64,000 nt of DNA from NCBI RefSeq assembly GCF_000001735.4, contig NC_003074.8:22761261-22825260 (forward strand), given 5' to 3'. The notes below the pieces were generated by a model. The model was not told where the DNA came from. It worked only from the letters and a program-made list of their open reading frames with translations, and made no database searches. Below, piece by piece: positions 10,432 through 22,767 of this stretch (within the stretch, counting starts at the first letter, position 1; every line of letters starts with the position of its first letter). This DNA is from Arabidopsis thaliana (lineage: Eukaryota > Streptophyta > Magnoliopsida > Brassicales > Brassicaceae). The position numbers and the translations under genes were made by a program.

Positions 10432-12053
10432 TCACTGAGAAGATGGTGAATCTGAATGATCCATCTTTTCAGCTGATGCTGCTGCATCAGAAGCAGCTTT
10501 ATCTAATCCCAATTTCTGTAACTCGCTTAAGAATCCGTCCAGGTCGCTTGAGGAGATCTTGTAAGGGCTGTGAGAAGGACCTGGAAACAAGTGTTTGGAT
10601 ACTTCTTCCTTATACTCCAAGAGGGCTTTGTTGATCACTTCTCCTACTTGAGCGTACTGTTTGCAAAACTTTGGAGTAACCTGAAATGAAAAAATATAGG
10701 GATGCAACACAGCGGAAACTATCAGATAATGAATCATAAATACAGGAAGAAGCATGATGATATATGAATGGTCCAGGATTTTACCTTAGCGTGATGTGGA
10801 TGCTGCATCATTCCCAGAAGATCATGGTAGACTAAAACCTGAATCCACAAGAAAAATGTGACATACTTGATCAGAAATGTAGATAACTCACTCTTTTTGT
10901 GCTGATCTTACTCTTTAATCATGCAAAAAGGCCAATAACTGAGAATATGGTTTATTCAATCAAACCATGTATAAGCACATGAAACCGAAAGAAGCCTATT
11001 GCTCTCGTTAAGACAATGTAAAGAGTATCAAAACGAACCTGACCACTGCAGAAAGGGCCAGCTCCTATGCCAATGGTTGGAATATTAAGAGCAGAGGTTG
11101 CAGCAGCAGCCACAGGAGGTGGAACACATTCTAAAACAACCGAAAAACATCCAGCTTCTTGCAAAGCCATAGCAGTTTCCACAACCTAATCCACCAAATA
11201 AGAGAAAAATAATTTTATCACACACCCCTTTAAAAAATAACCTCTTAAGGATTACATACACATGCCTGAACCATTACATTCAAACCTTAACAGCACTAGC
11301 AATGTTTTTGCCCTGTGGCCTGAAACCACCAAGAACACTGATAGCTTGAGGAGTCAACCCAACATGTCCCATAACGGCAATCCCTGCTTCCACAATGGAT
11401 TTTGCAGCAGTGATCCTTGAAGGTGATCCTCCTTCAAGTTTAATAGCATCCATTCCTCCTTCTTTCAACACCCTAACTGCAGTATCAACCGCCTGAACAT
11501 CATTCAAACTAAAACTTAATCAACCAAATCGATGCTTTGCTCGAACAATAACAAACTTGATATCAAAGCGATTAACTGAAACATAGGATAGGATCCTTTG
11601 GGTTGTGAATTTGAAACAAAGTATCCAACTTTCGAGATTATTCACCTGATTGGTGCTAGATTCATAAGTACCAAACGGCAAATCGCCGACAAGAAGTGGT
11701 CTTTTGGCTCCGCGAGCAACGGCGCGACAGTGAACAAGCATCTCCTCTAAGGAGATAGGAAGAGTGGTGTCATAGCCATGGACAACCATGGCAGCTGAAT
11801 CTCCGACGAGACAAACATCGATTCCAGCTGTATCGATGTGAACGGCAGAAGGGTAATCGTAGGCGGTGACCATAGTTATCGGCTCACCTTTCCGATGCTT
11901 CTGTCTCAATTGCGTCAAAGTCACTCTCTGATTCGAGTTCTGCGGTTTCGGTCCTCCGTAAACCGTGTCCTCCGGTACGTTGCTCATAAACCGGACGGTG
12001 GTGATGGCTCTCGAAGCACGAGAGCAACAACTCCTGACGAGCGAAGCAGCCAT
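10432..12053 (-). CDS. PANB2: Ketopantoate hydroxymethyltransferase 2
   Basis: Five exons on the minus strand: 11646-12053, 11286-11492, 11039-11185, 10785-10838 and 10432-10680, all joined in phase 0, giving 354 aa. The enzyme transfers a hydroxymethyl group from methylene-tetrahydrofolate to alpha-ketoisovalerate, making ketopantoate, the first committed step of pantothenate (vitamin B5) synthesis. PanB landmarks are the [10 protein letters not shown] strand, the metal-binding [17 protein letters not shown] segment, [21 protein letters not shown] and MGHVGLTPQ. The first 25 residues are basic and serine-rich ([20 protein letters not shown]), a mitochondrial presequence, in agreement with the mitochondrial location of plant KPHMT. 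It is divergent from the aminopeptidase gene, with only 85 bp between start codons. At3g61530. Confidence 0.96.
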
Positions 12054-12138
12054 TGTTGTTGCTGATGAAAGCGATTTTGGAATTAGTTATAAATTTAAAG
12101 ACTTTTGGATAAATATTTTTCTTTTAAGAATAAAAACG
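12054..12138. promoter_or_regulatory. Very short divergent intergenic region (85 bp)
   Basis: It separates the ATG of KPHMT2 (minus strand, 12053) from the ATG of the aminopeptidase-like gene (plus strand, 12139). It must hold 5' leader sequence for both, so the core promoters probably overlap each other or lie inside the neighbour's first exon. No TATA box is obvious. Confidence 0.6.
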
Positions 12139-14439
12139 ATGTTGGCGACTCACGCGCTGGTGACTCCGATTCCAAAGTTGACTGCTTTCGTACTCTCTCT
12201 ATCTACTACTCCATCAAGATTGTCTGGTTCTGTTCCGGGTTTGATTGATTTCTACCGTCGCCGGAGATTTTGTCGTGTAATCACCTCCATGGCTGAAGCG
12301 GGATCGGTTTACGTCGATGTAGCTGGGGAATCGAAGTCGGAGCATGTTACTGGGAAGTGGTTTTCGGTGCCGGAGCTCCGACTGCGTGACCACCGGTTCA
12401 TAGTTCCTCTTGATTATTCCAAAAGTTCTCCCAAAATTACCGTCTTTGCTCGAGAGATCGTTGCGGGTAACTTGAAATTTGGAGCTTTTTGATTCAGAGC
12501 TCTTTCTGTGATTACGAAGCTAAAAGTTTGTGTCTTTTGTTTTTTGTAGTTGGGAAAGAGGAGCAAGCAATGCCGTATTTATTGTATTTGCAAGGTGGTC
12601 CAGGATTTGAAGGTCCAAGGCCTAGTGAAGCTAGTGGATGGATTCAAAGAGCTTGTGAAGAGTTTCGAGTGGTCTTACTCGATCAAGTATGATGCTTTCA
12701 TAGTTTTATACTCTTCTCTGGACAGTTTTTTTAGTCTTTGTGTTGTTCTAATTTTGTTTGTCCTGCAGCGAGGAACAGGCTTGTCCACTCCTTTAACATG
12801 TTCCTCTATGCTTCAATTCAAATCAGCAAAGGAATTAGCTGATTATTTGGTTCACTTTCGAGCTGATAATATAGTTAAAGATGCTGAGTTTATTAGAGTT
12901 CGTCTTGTTCCTAAGGCTGATCCTTGGACAATTTTGGGTCAGGTAATTTGTCTTTGTATTGTCTATTGGTCATCTTGCTTCAGTTCTTGTCATTTGATTT
13001 TGTATTCATCTTTTTTTCTTCAAATCTACAGAGTTTCGGTGGCTTTTGTGCACTTACATATCTGAGTTTTGCACCCGAAGGACTCAAACAAGTGCTAATA
13101 ACTGGAGGAATTCCACCAATTGGTAAAGCATGTACAGCAGATGATGTATATGAAGCCGGTTTTGAACAAGTTGCTCGCCAAAATGAAAAATACTACAAGA
13201 GATTCCCTCAAGACATTGAGATTGTTCGTGAACTCGTAAATTACTTGGCTGAATCTGAAGGTGGCGGGGTGAGGGATTACAACATTTGCTCAATCCACTG
13301 ACCAGTTTAGTTTAGTTCCTTACTTGTCTCTGTTTCTTTGTCTTTAGGTACCTCTCCCATCAGGAGGCATTCTTACTCCTAAGGGTCTTCAAACTCTTGG
13401 TCTTTCTGGTTTAGGATCAAGTACTGGTTTTGAGCGCCTGCATTATATGTAAGAGTTTAGCTTAATTTTTATCAACCACCTCACATGTTCTGTGTTAAAT
13501 CTGGCCTTCTTAATTGATCATAGGTTGGAGAGAGTATGGGATCCTATTTTAGTTACTGGAGCTCCAAAGTGTATTAGTCAGTTCTTCTTAAACGCTGTAA
13601 GAGACCCACAAAAATTTGTTGTTTTCTGTTCTCAGCTCAAATAAGGAATTCAATAGTCTGAGACATTTTATCGTTGCTGCAGTTTGAGAGTTGGCATTCT
13701 TTTGATACAAATCCACTATATGCTCTTCTCCACGAGGCCATATACTGTGAGGTATAGTCTCTTCAAATTTCTCATCTTTTTTTCTATTTCAGACAATTAC
13801 TTCTTCTTGTTATCGTTTATGTTTAAATGGAAACTTTTTCAGGGTGCTTCATCAGGATGGTCTGCTCATAGATTACGGGATAAATATGAGTACAAATTCG
13901 ACGCAATGAAGGCAGTCAAAGAAAGTCAGCCTGTACTCTTCACAGGAGAGGTACAGGTTTTGAGTATTTCTAATTGTATGGCTCATAGCTTGGATGATTG
14001 GTCCACATTGCTTAACTAAAATAGAATTTGGATTTGTATAGATGATATTTCCATGGATGTTTGATGAAATTCATGCCTTGAAGCCATTTAAAGCTGCCGC
14101 CGATCTTTTGGCCAAGAAAGAGGATTGGCCTCCATTATATGATGTTCCTAGATTGCAGAATAACAAGGTCTGTTTCAGAATCTTGATCGTTCTTTCATAT
14201 GGATCAAATAATTTTACTCTGTTTCACATGATTTCTTTTTGTAGGTGCCTGTTGCTGCAGCGGTTTACTACGAAGATATGTATGTAAACTTCAAGCTGGT
14301 GACGGAAACAGCTTCTCATATATCGGGTATCAGACTTTGGGTAACGAATGAGTTTATGCATTCGGGTCTTCGTGATGCTGGAAGACAAATTATTGATCAT
14401 TTGTTGGGAATGATCAATGGGAAAAAGCCTCTCTTTTGA
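12139..14439 (+). CDS. Prolyl aminopeptidase-like alpha/beta hydrolase
   Basis: Ten exons: 12139-12466, 12550-12686, 12769-12942, 13032-13268, 13348-13448, 13524-13596, 13683-13751, 13843-13950, 14042-14167 and 14245-14439, giving 515 aa. All splice sites are GT-AG and frame is kept. It belongs to the proline iminopeptidase branch of alpha/beta hydrolases, which release N-terminal proline. Visible features are the oxyanion-hole strand YLLYLQGGPGFEGPR, the DQRGTGLST motif, the nucleophile elbow GQSFGG (Ser about 214, split by intron 3) and a C-terminal EFMHSG supplying the catalytic His. The N-terminal ~60 residues are basic and hydroxylated, so organelle import is plausible. An upstream in-frame extension antisense to KPHMT2 was not used as start. 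Likely At3g61540. Confidence 0.94.
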
Positions 14440-14661
14440 TTCCTTGTACTAGTCAGTACTTTGTGACTTGTGGTTTTCTTCGTTATACACTTTCTTTGAG
14501 AATTAAATGAGTAAAAAAGAAAGAGAATGAATAAAAGAAAGTCTTTCAAGTTTTGACTTTCCTTTCCATTTAGTGTTCATGCAGACAGTTGGGCGAGAGA
14601 CAGTGAGATAATGTAAATTCTAGATACTACTTATACAATATACGATGCTGGTTTAGCAAAA

Positions 14662-14733
14662 TCCGTTGTAGTCTAGCTGGTCAGGATACTCGGCTCTCAC
14701 CCGAGAGACCCGGGTTCGAGTCCCGGCAACGGA
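14662..14733 (+). tRNA. tRNA-Glu (anticodon CTC)
   Basis: A 72-nt cloverleaf. The acceptor stem TCCGTTG pairs with CAACGGA. The A box is tagtctagctgg and the B box ggttcgagtcc. The anticodon loop GCTCTCA gives CTC, which reads GAG. CCA is not encoded, as expected for a nuclear gene. A run of seven T at 14737-14743 acts as the RNA polymerase III terminator. Confidence 0.96.
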
Positions 14734-14736
14734 GTC

Positions 14737-14743
14737 TTTTTTT
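14737..14743 (+). terminator. Pol III T-run terminator of tRNA-Glu
   Basis: Seven consecutive T residues, three bases after the tRNA 3' end. Confidence 0.85.
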
Positions 14744-15183
14744 GCTTTCTGTTTTTTTATTTCCGGAAACTGTAAAATAGAATGAACTTAGAAGTCGTGA
14801 GATACTGTTACTATCTGCTCATTGCTCAATAAAATGTTGAATGATGAAACGAAAATAGCTAGAGGTAAACAACAACAAAATATCACACATGTCAATGTCA
14901 TACGGCTCAAGCATTTAAACTAAATAAGACTAGAAAAACTTGACCTCCCTTGGGCCACACTACTAAGTGAAGTCACTATTCACAAAACGTATAACAAGAA
15001 AACCTAATAAATGCAAAGCTATTAATATTTTGCCAAACATTGTATTCAATGCCGTAGCTACATTTCCCCACCCACCTCCCCAAAACACCAAAAAAATAAA
15101 TACACCAATAATAATCTCTCCATCACTCTTTTTTGCCATCGACGCCAATCCCACATGGCCCTAACCTCTTTCTTCACCATCAA
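14744..15183. other. Spacer and 5' leader of ATL68
   Basis: AT-rich, then a C-rich leader just before the ATL68 start. No other gene was seen. Confidence 0.5.
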
Positions 15184-15822
15184 ATGTCAACCGCCACCCT
15201 CGTCGTCTTCCCTCCTCCACCTCCTGTCCCTATCCCTACCTATATAACTAGCCTCGGCCTTGGCTACTCCATAGCCATAGCTCTAGGTTTCCTCGTTCTT
15301 ATCTCCACAATCATTCTCTCTTCTTACATCTGTTGCCGCGCCTCACGCCTCCGCTTCTCTGCCTCCGCCGCAAACGCAAACGCAAACGCATCGTTTAGCG
15401 ACCGTGGCGTTATCGTCCCAAGAATCATATTCGTAGCTGAAGACGACGATCTTGAGTCTGGAAACGTCGTCGTTGGAGGTCTTGATCATTCAGTCATCAA
15501 CTCTTACCCTAAATTCCATTTCACTAAAGATATCACCGCCGTAGTAAACGGTGATGGGTTTCACGACGGAGAAGGAAGAGAGACGACGTGTTCGATCTGT
15601 TTATGTGAGTACATGGAAGAAGAGATGTTAAGGATGATGCCTGAGTGTAAACACTACTTCCATGTTTATTGTCTTGACGCTTGGCTTAAGCTCAATGGTT
15701 CTTGTCCCGTTTGTCGGAATTCTCCACTTCCGACGCCGCAATCTACGCCGCAGTCAACTCCTTTGTCGGAAGTTGTGCCGTTGTCTCAATACGCCGCCGA
15801 TCGGAGGAGATCCAGAAGATAA
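15184..15822 (+). CDS. ATL68: RING-H2 finger protein of the ATL family (ATL68)
   Basis: Intronless CDS of 212 aa from the ATG at 15184, the only ATG giving the full family layout. Plan: a short proline-rich N-terminus, one transmembrane helix at about 24-50, a basic region, an Asn/Ala repeat (ANANANA, about 63-69), a GLD-like box with YPKFHF near 109, and a RING-H2 finger. The zinc ligands are C136, C139, C155, H157, H160, C163, C174 and C177, with the Trp after the sixth ligand (W167) that contacts E2 enzymes. ATL proteins are membrane-bound E3 ubiquitin ligases. The substrate is unknown. At3g61550. Confidence 0.93.
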   Translation: MSTATLVVFPPPPPVPIPTYITSLGLGYSIAIALGFLVLISTIILSSYICCRASRLRFSASAANANANASFSDRGVIVPRIIFVAEDDDLESGNVVVGGLDHSVINSYPKFHFTKDITAVVNGDGFHDGEGRETTCSICLCEYMEEEMLRMMPECKHYFHVYCLDAWLKLNGSCPVCRNSPLPTPQSTPQSTPLSEVVPLSQYAADRRRSRR

Positions 15823-16657
15823 AACATTTCTTTTTTTTGCTCCGTGGCATTTATTATTAAATCTTTTTTTCTTGGTATAATATATAATTTATTGATTTGC
15901 TTTACATACTCTTTGTCATGTAATTAAGTTTGTATCAAACAAACAAACAAAAAGTTCACTGTTGCATTCATCTTCTTATATTTTAGCTAATCGAGATTTG
16001 GACTACAAAGTCAAGTCAAATATGTAGTTAATCAAATTAGATTAGATTAATTGTCGGAGATGAATGTCTCTAAAGATGGGAACAAATTAGTTGGAATTTG
16101 AGATTTAAACAAAAATGTTCCTAAATATCGGTAACGTTGACTAAAAAAACATATGTTTTTCTAAGCAATTTTAATGTGTTTGAAATGTCAAAGAATGTAA
16201 AAAAGAGAAAGAAAGAAAGTCTCTAACCGAGATAAAGACTTTGCCACTCACTGACGAAATGTCCCACGACGTCGTTCTATCGACCGTTTGTTTTTTTTTA
16301 AACGAGTGAGCCGTTGATATTATTCTTATATGAACCGATGACTGCCAGTCTGCCACGTATACGGAATCTCCTTACGCTTGTCGGTTACTTTATGTAAGTA
16401 AAAAAGAGGAGTTACAGAGCGCACCAGGCCCACTAGGCCTTTGTTGGATCCTTGGTTGCCTCCACGTTCCAGGCACTAAACGTTGACGTCCGTTTATTCC
16501 TTCTTTAAAAAAGACTAACGTCGTTAACGTATTTCTGTGGTTCGGGTCACGAATCTAAAGGCTCGTTCATAAGTTGCCTAATAAACCTATTTCTCCGTTC
16601 GTTCTCTCCCTCTCTCTCGCTTCACGTTGGATCGAAATCGGACAAAAGTAAACGACA
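15823..16657. other. Spacer with RTNLB6 promoter
   Basis: 3' flank of ATL68 followed by the RTNLB6 upstream region. The latter has ggcccactaggcct near 16426, a tgacgtc word near 16483, and a CT-rich leader with tctctccctctctctcgc just before the ATG. Confidence 0.5.
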
Positions 16658-17911
16658 ATGGCGGAAGAATTGGAGAAATCTATGCACAAGGAAGAATCTC
16701 TGATGGAGAAGATCGCTGATAAGATCCACGATCACGACTCTTCGTCGTCGTCTGATTCCGAGCACGAGAAACCAGAGTCTCCGTCAGCTTTGAAGGCCAA
16801 GATATATCGTTTGTTTGGTAGAGAGAAGCCTGTTCATAAGGTTCTCGGTGGTGGCTTACGTACGTTTTCTTCTCATCTCTTTTAATCGTTTGTCGATGCT
16901 TGATCTGCTATATGATATGAGGATTGATTATGTTTGTTGATAATAAGTGTTTTGCTATGTTTTCAAACCATTTGGATTTGTCTTACTGTTGCCTTATGTT
17001 TGCAGCGGCTGATGTGTTCTTGTGGAGGGACAAAAAACTCTCAGCTTCTGTTCTTGGTGTAGCGACTGCGATATGGGTTCTGTTTGAATTGGTTGAGTAT
17101 CATTTCTTGAGTCTTGTGTGTCACATTTTGATATTCGCTCTCGCAGCCCTGTTTTTATTGTCCAATGCTCATGCCTTTATGAACAAGTAAGCTTTTTTGT
17201 TGCCATGTTTCAAGTTACAATCTACACGTTTCTCTTTCTTTGCTTTGCTTAAAGGTTCCAAAAAAACTTTTATTTTCAGGACTCCACCTAAAATTCCTGA
17301 AATCCATATTAAAGAGGAACATTTCCTTATGATTGTTTCTGCACTGAGAAACGAGCTGAACCAGGCCTTTGTTATTTTAAGGAGCATTGCCTTAGGAAGG
17401 GACTTGAAGAAATTTCTCATGGTATGTTTGTGTTCGAATTCGTTATTGTATACGTTTGAGTTAAGAGAACAATATGATATTGTTGTAGCATAAGTTCAGA
17501 ACTTATTCAATCTACTTATGAAACCTTCTCTATCATGGGTTTTGTGACAAGGACTAGTATATATATTGGTATCTCAGGTGGTTTTTGGGCTGTGGATAAT
17601 CTCGGTTGTGGGAAACTGGTTCAACTTCTTGACTCTTGTATACATCTGTAAGTATTCCTACCGATAGAAAAGGTTTTAGTTTCGTCTTTTTGTTTGTTTG
17701 AGTCTGAAATTATCTCCATGTGTGTGGGAAACAAAAAAAAACAGGTTTTGTGGTGTTACATACAGTACCAATGTTGTATGAGAAACATGAGGACAAGGTA
17801 GATCCAGTGGCAGAGAAGACGTTGAAGGAGCTGAAGAAACATTACATGGTGTTTGATGAGAAGGTTCTTTCTAAGCTTCCTGTTGCTTCCCTTAAGGCAA
17901 AGTTGGGTTAA
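16658..17911 (+). CDS. RTNLB6: Reticulon-like protein B6
   Basis: Five exons: 16658-16859, 17006-17186, 17280-17421, 17578-17647 and 17745-17911, giving 253 aa. The acidic, serine-rich N-terminus (about 65 aa) precedes a reticulon homology domain opening with [20 protein letters not shown]. Two long hydrophobic hairpins follow (around [20 protein letters not shown]...[11 protein letters not shown], and [20 protein letters not shown]...). The C-terminus is a charged tail rich in Lys and Glu. Reticulons insert as wedges in the ER membrane, shape tubules and localise to ER and plasmodesmata. Length and exon count agree with the plant RTNLB group. At3g61560. Confidence 0.95.
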
Positions 17912-18376
17912 AAACTTTAGAGTGAAGCAACCTCCCTCTCTTTATTATCTTTCCCCTTGACGTTTTGCTTTGTGTCTTGGGGCATTTTTATTTGTTACTT
18001 CAGAAAAAAAATGTTACTCTGTGTTTTCCCTTCTCTAATTTTGACTAATACCTTTTTCGTGGGAAATGATTTAAAATGGTTTCTGTGAATGCTGTGTTAA
18101 TCAAATTTTGGTAAAAGATGCAATTAGTCGTTAGCTCATGTAATGGTAAAACCTTTCACAAAGAAAATCACAGTACCAGCTGATGTAACTTTGTATTTTA
18201 ATCTTTCAATCAAAATTTCCATCAAAAAGTCAGCAGCATACATCAACAAAAGAAAAATTGACGAACAAACAAAGGTGTGAGATCATAATTACAACAAAAG
18301 ACTCAATAGAGGTTCAAATTCCTATTTTAAATGTAAGTATGTATAATGTTTATCTATGTACCATCTTTTAAGGAAG
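17912..18376. other. Convergent 3' flanks of RTNLB6 and GDAP1
   Basis: A 465-bp AT-rich spacer between two converging genes. It should contain both 3' UTRs. No other feature was seen. Confidence 0.5.
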
Positions 18377-21300
18377 TTATCTCGAGAGTCGTTGATTACT
18401 CTCAGATGATCTGAGAGGCACAGTAGAGAACTCTGAATCATGCAAAGCCGCCTCTTGTCTCGTCCTCTCCGAATCTTGCTTGGCTTTACTCGCTGCTGCT
18501 TCTTCTGCTTCTCTTCTCTCTCGCTCTTCCGCGTCTTTGAGTAAGAAATCGACCCATAGATCCGCAAAAGACTGTAATACAAATTCCAAAAAAACACACA
18601 ATAATATCTCTCTTAGTGTGAAACTTGCCTGTGTAGCCGACAAAAAAAAACAAAACTTGCCTGTGTATCAGTGTACTTTATTATGTTATGGAGGACTTTT
18701 ACCTGGTTATCAGAAGCTGCATTAGCATGTAACTCTGCAGATTTCCCACCCAAAATTCCTCCGACAAAGCGGCCCGGAAAGCCCAATACGCCTCTAACAA
18801 CTCCTTTACCTCCTCCTTGTTTTGCCGCTCCAATCCGCTCTTTATCTTCCTCTGAAAATCCTAGCATCCGAACCATGAGGTCCAAAACCTAGGCGAAAGC
18901 ATGAAACAACCGAAGTATATCAGAGACATTTCTCATATGTGTATGTCACAAACTGGATTTCAGAATAATATCAATGTCTATTACCTCTTTGTTATGATTC
19001 TTCTGGAAGTATGTAACCAGCAATTTAATAACGATTCGCCTGCAAAGACACATGTTGGTTCATCATTGCATCAGAACACCTAATTCAGACAGGAGAATCG
19101 AAACTATATATGTCCAAGTGTTAATTGGTGTACCTATCAACAAGATAATCAGACTCCATTGACATTCTATTGAGCCTTGTCATGCTCTGCTCAAGAACAC
19201 GTCGTACTTTTGCATTGTCTTCTTCAACCTTGGTTACTCTGTTTTTCCATTCCGCTGCAACTTTTTCCGCATGCAATAATTTGGATGTGACATCTTCCTT
19301 TTCTTTATTTGATGACTCTAACCGCTCATCAGAATCCTTCAGCAACCGCAAAATAGCATCAGACAGATATCGTTATGGCAGGTTGTAGTTTATAAAGGGA
19401 AAAGATAGTTATATTCCTACTTTCAAACGAGCAGAAAGCTTCATCAACTCGTCTTTAGCCATCGCAAGCTCTCGTTCAAAATGCTCCTACAAAATGAATA
19501 CGAACGCATTGATAAATTGAGAGTAAGAATAGAAAAGGAAAGATTTTTGAATTTCCTAATTCCAACCTTAGCTTCGATTTCAGCGTAATACTGGCCTAGA
19601 GCAGTTTGAAGATTTAAAAGTTCAACATTCTTGGACTCGATTGTTCTCAAACAATTTGTAAGTTTTTGATTTAGGTCATCAACTGTGTCCTTTAATTTTC
19701 GGATTTGGTTGTCATTGCTCAATCTGTTATCCTCCTGATTCGAGATGGCCTGCTTAAGACTTTTCTCCAAGTGTGATATCTGAGACCTTTGATATTCATT
19801 AGTCTGGCGGAGTTCTTCAATCAGTCGGCTATCTTCATCCATTTTCTCAGACTCCTCTGTTTCCTGTGAAATTATGGCAAAGAACACACTTTTCAATCAT
19901 CTTCACAGAAAATTATCAAGAAAATATTGTCTCGGCTGAATTCATAACAATCTTAGAAGCTAGAAAACGAAATAATTTGCAAAATAATGATCCAAAAGCT
20001 ATAATACTACAACAAATGTAACCATGTCCCACACTAATAGATTCAGTAAAATATTAGCTTTTACGACAGCTGCTAACCTTTTCTAGCAAGTGCTGTTTGA
20101 GTCGTTTTAATTCTTGCCGTGCCTTATCTCTTTCTCTTTGTGTTTCCTTCAAATCCATTTCCAACCTCTGCAGGGATTGCTCCATTTCTTCTTTTCCAGG
20201 AAAGCTTTCAGGCTTCTCCTAGTAAAATATGGAAACGGCATAAGAAGGAAGGAAAAAGGTAGCTCCACATTTAATGAAAAGCAATGCAAAATGCGTTTAT
20301 AATTAAGTTCCTTCTAGTTTAAGAACCTTGTCCAAAGTACTAGGATGCCTAGTCAGAGACTCTGTGGCGTCCGGGAAGACTTTGCTATTGGTTAGCTTCC
20401 TGCTTTCTTCTAAAGCAGCTTCTAGCTCACTTCGTTTCAACTATGAAGTGATGAAAAAGCATATCAGATTCGGTTCCAGATTCCAAAAGTCAACGTAGAC
20501 ATACACAATGTTGGCAATTTTTGCTTGCACAACCATTCAGCAGTATGGAACACAATAAACCTTAAGCTCGTTGTTTTCCTTCTCCAGAGCTTTGTTAACT
20601 TCTTTCAGATGTTCCATGCCAGGTCCAATAGCATGGCTTTCCTGACCAGTCAACTTCATCTGCAGGTGTTTGATTTCAAGTAATTTTGCATCCAATTCAC
20701 TACGCATTTTGCTAATCTCCATGGAGGTCTGCAAACAGATTCAATACAGAAAATAAGAAAATTGTAACTTAGAGATGGTGATTCCTAAGAAAATAATAAA
20801 TGTGTCTTTTCTAACTCCAAGACTTACTTTGTTTTTATCTAACCTCATAGACTCGAGTTCTTCCTTGAAAGATTCACTCCTTTTCCGCTCCTCTGATGGA
20901 AGTAAGGTAAGTGAGAATACTAGCTAACATGGATACAAAAGAAGCACCAAGCTACAAGTGATATTATATACCCTGTAGAGATAGCTGAAAATCTCTTAAT
21001 TTTTCACGCTCTTTGGCAAGCTCCGTAGCTTGAACAGCTGCCATTGATTTGGTTCTATCTTCTAGCATATCTGCAAGGTCCTAAAAGGACATCCAGTTTA
21101 TCGCTTATAATTTGGTATTTACCAAACAAGAATATTGCAGAGCAATTACTTATGTATTAGAAGATGTATCTAAAGAAATTCAGAATCTCAGAAGTATGTA
21201 TCCTACTGACAACCAATTTTCAAGACCCCAAAGCTTTTATGTTAAGCTAATGGTAAATAAACATTAGCGTTACCTTTTCCTTTATAAACGAATCGGTATC

Positions 21301-22382
21301 CTTCCCTTTTCCATTGGACATATGGTTTGGACTTTTTAAATGCGAAACAGATTTGTGTAGCCTATTGGGTGACTGATCATTGTTTCCCTGGAGAAGATAA
21401 ATAACAAATTAATTGAATAGTTTAAGACCTTCACTTAAGAACGCATCTCTCAGCAAAATAAACACATAAACAAATGTGACATACTTATCAAAATAGTGAT
21501 GTTGACAAAACTTTCTTGATCTAATATATGATCTCATAATACGCTTTCTATCCTAGTAAATCCCACTAATAAACTTAGCATATAACCAATCCTATCAATA
21601 ATGCGTTCCATGCCAAAACATGCTTCACACATTACAACTCTTAAGTAGTTGCATGATCCTCGTGATCCTTCACACACAGTATGCGCAAAGAATCGCATAG
21701 AGATGAAACAAAGATATGAAGTGTCTACCTTGATAGCATAGTTGTTTGATCCCCTGGAAATGTCGGTTCTAGCCTCTTTAAGAGCGGCACTAGTTGAGGT
21801 CAGATTTTGTTTCAAAGAGCCATTCTCCTGATTCAATCTGGAAATCTGATCCTGTAATAATCCCATAGGGTCTTTGATGTAAGAAAAAGAGAGAAAAACA
21901 GTTAATGGCTTGAAGATTGTGTGTCAGAAACTAACCTCTTTCTCTCTTAAGAGAGCTGCATAATTTACAGATAAGGCTTTGATATCTGATTCTGATTCCT
22001 GAAGCTTCTTAATCTCTGCCTTATACCGCTCAATCTAAAATGTGACACAAAATTGAATCATAAAAACAAACTTAACACTAGACCAACTACATCACAGATT
22101 TTGAGTAACATTTCCAGTGAAATTCAGATGCTTAATCTTTAAATCTAGCAATAAATTTATCCAATTCAGACCAAATACCTCATGATGAGCAGGCGATTCA
22201 ATTCCATTGGAGATCGAATACCTCGAAACGGACCTAAAACCACTGGAATTCCTCCGATCAGAGTTCGATACGCCATTGGCGGAACCATATTTGTGGAGAT
22301 CGTCTTCTTCTTCGTCGTCTTCATGCACATCGAGAACGATCTTGTGCAAGTTCGCCTTCATATTCTCAATTGAACTCCACAT
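18377..22382 (-). CDS. GDAP1: GRIP-related ARF-binding domain protein (golgin)
   Basis: Fifteen exons on the minus strand: 22179-22382, 21936-22034, 21729-21851, 21274-21387, 20972-21080, 20828-20892, 20561-20728, 20327-20440, 20078-20218, 19567-19863, 19421-19486, 19134-19336, 18985-19039, 18703-18888 and 18377-18571. They sum to 712 aa with frame kept throughout. An acidic N-terminus (EDDEEEDD) is followed by about 450 residues of heptad-rich coiled coil. A C-terminal GRAB-type domain follows, near 550-590, with DYLVDRRIVIKLLVTYFQ and KEVLDLMVRMLGFSEEDK. The GRAB domain binds ARF1-GTP and brings the protein to Golgi membranes, where it is thought to tether or organise vesicles. The acceptor of exon 12 (tgctgaag) has a weak pyrimidine tract and is the least certain junction. 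At3g61570. Confidence 0.93.
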
Positions 22383-22750
22383 AGCTCTATCTCAACACCT
22401 ACTGCAGCCTCAAAGGCTCAAAAACCCCACAAAAACACAGATCACTTGTCTATCAAAGAGACAATGAATCTTCGTCGGAATTGAGCGCAGATAAACAATA
22501 AGCAGAAATGAATTTCGTGTTCTTTTCCCGGTCAGAGAGAAGAGATTTGGAATTGAAATAAATGTTTAGATCATATTGAATTAGCGTATTCATTAATTAA
22601 TTAACTCTTATCGTTACGTTTTAAAACAAATCGCTACTCGTAGCAAGTTATTATTATTAATGGGCTTTTAAAAACAAAGGCCCAATAGATAAATATGAGA
22701 CGTCAAAATAAATCTTTAGACAAAAAAACACAAACACAACAGCCGTCGTT
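22383..22750. promoter_or_regulatory. GDAP1 upstream region with site II-like words
   Basis: 5' leader and promoter of GDAP1. It contains tgggct (about 22660) and ggcccaa (about 22679). No coding sequence. Confidence 0.4.
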
Positions 22751-22767
22751 GCAAAATCTGTCAGGAC

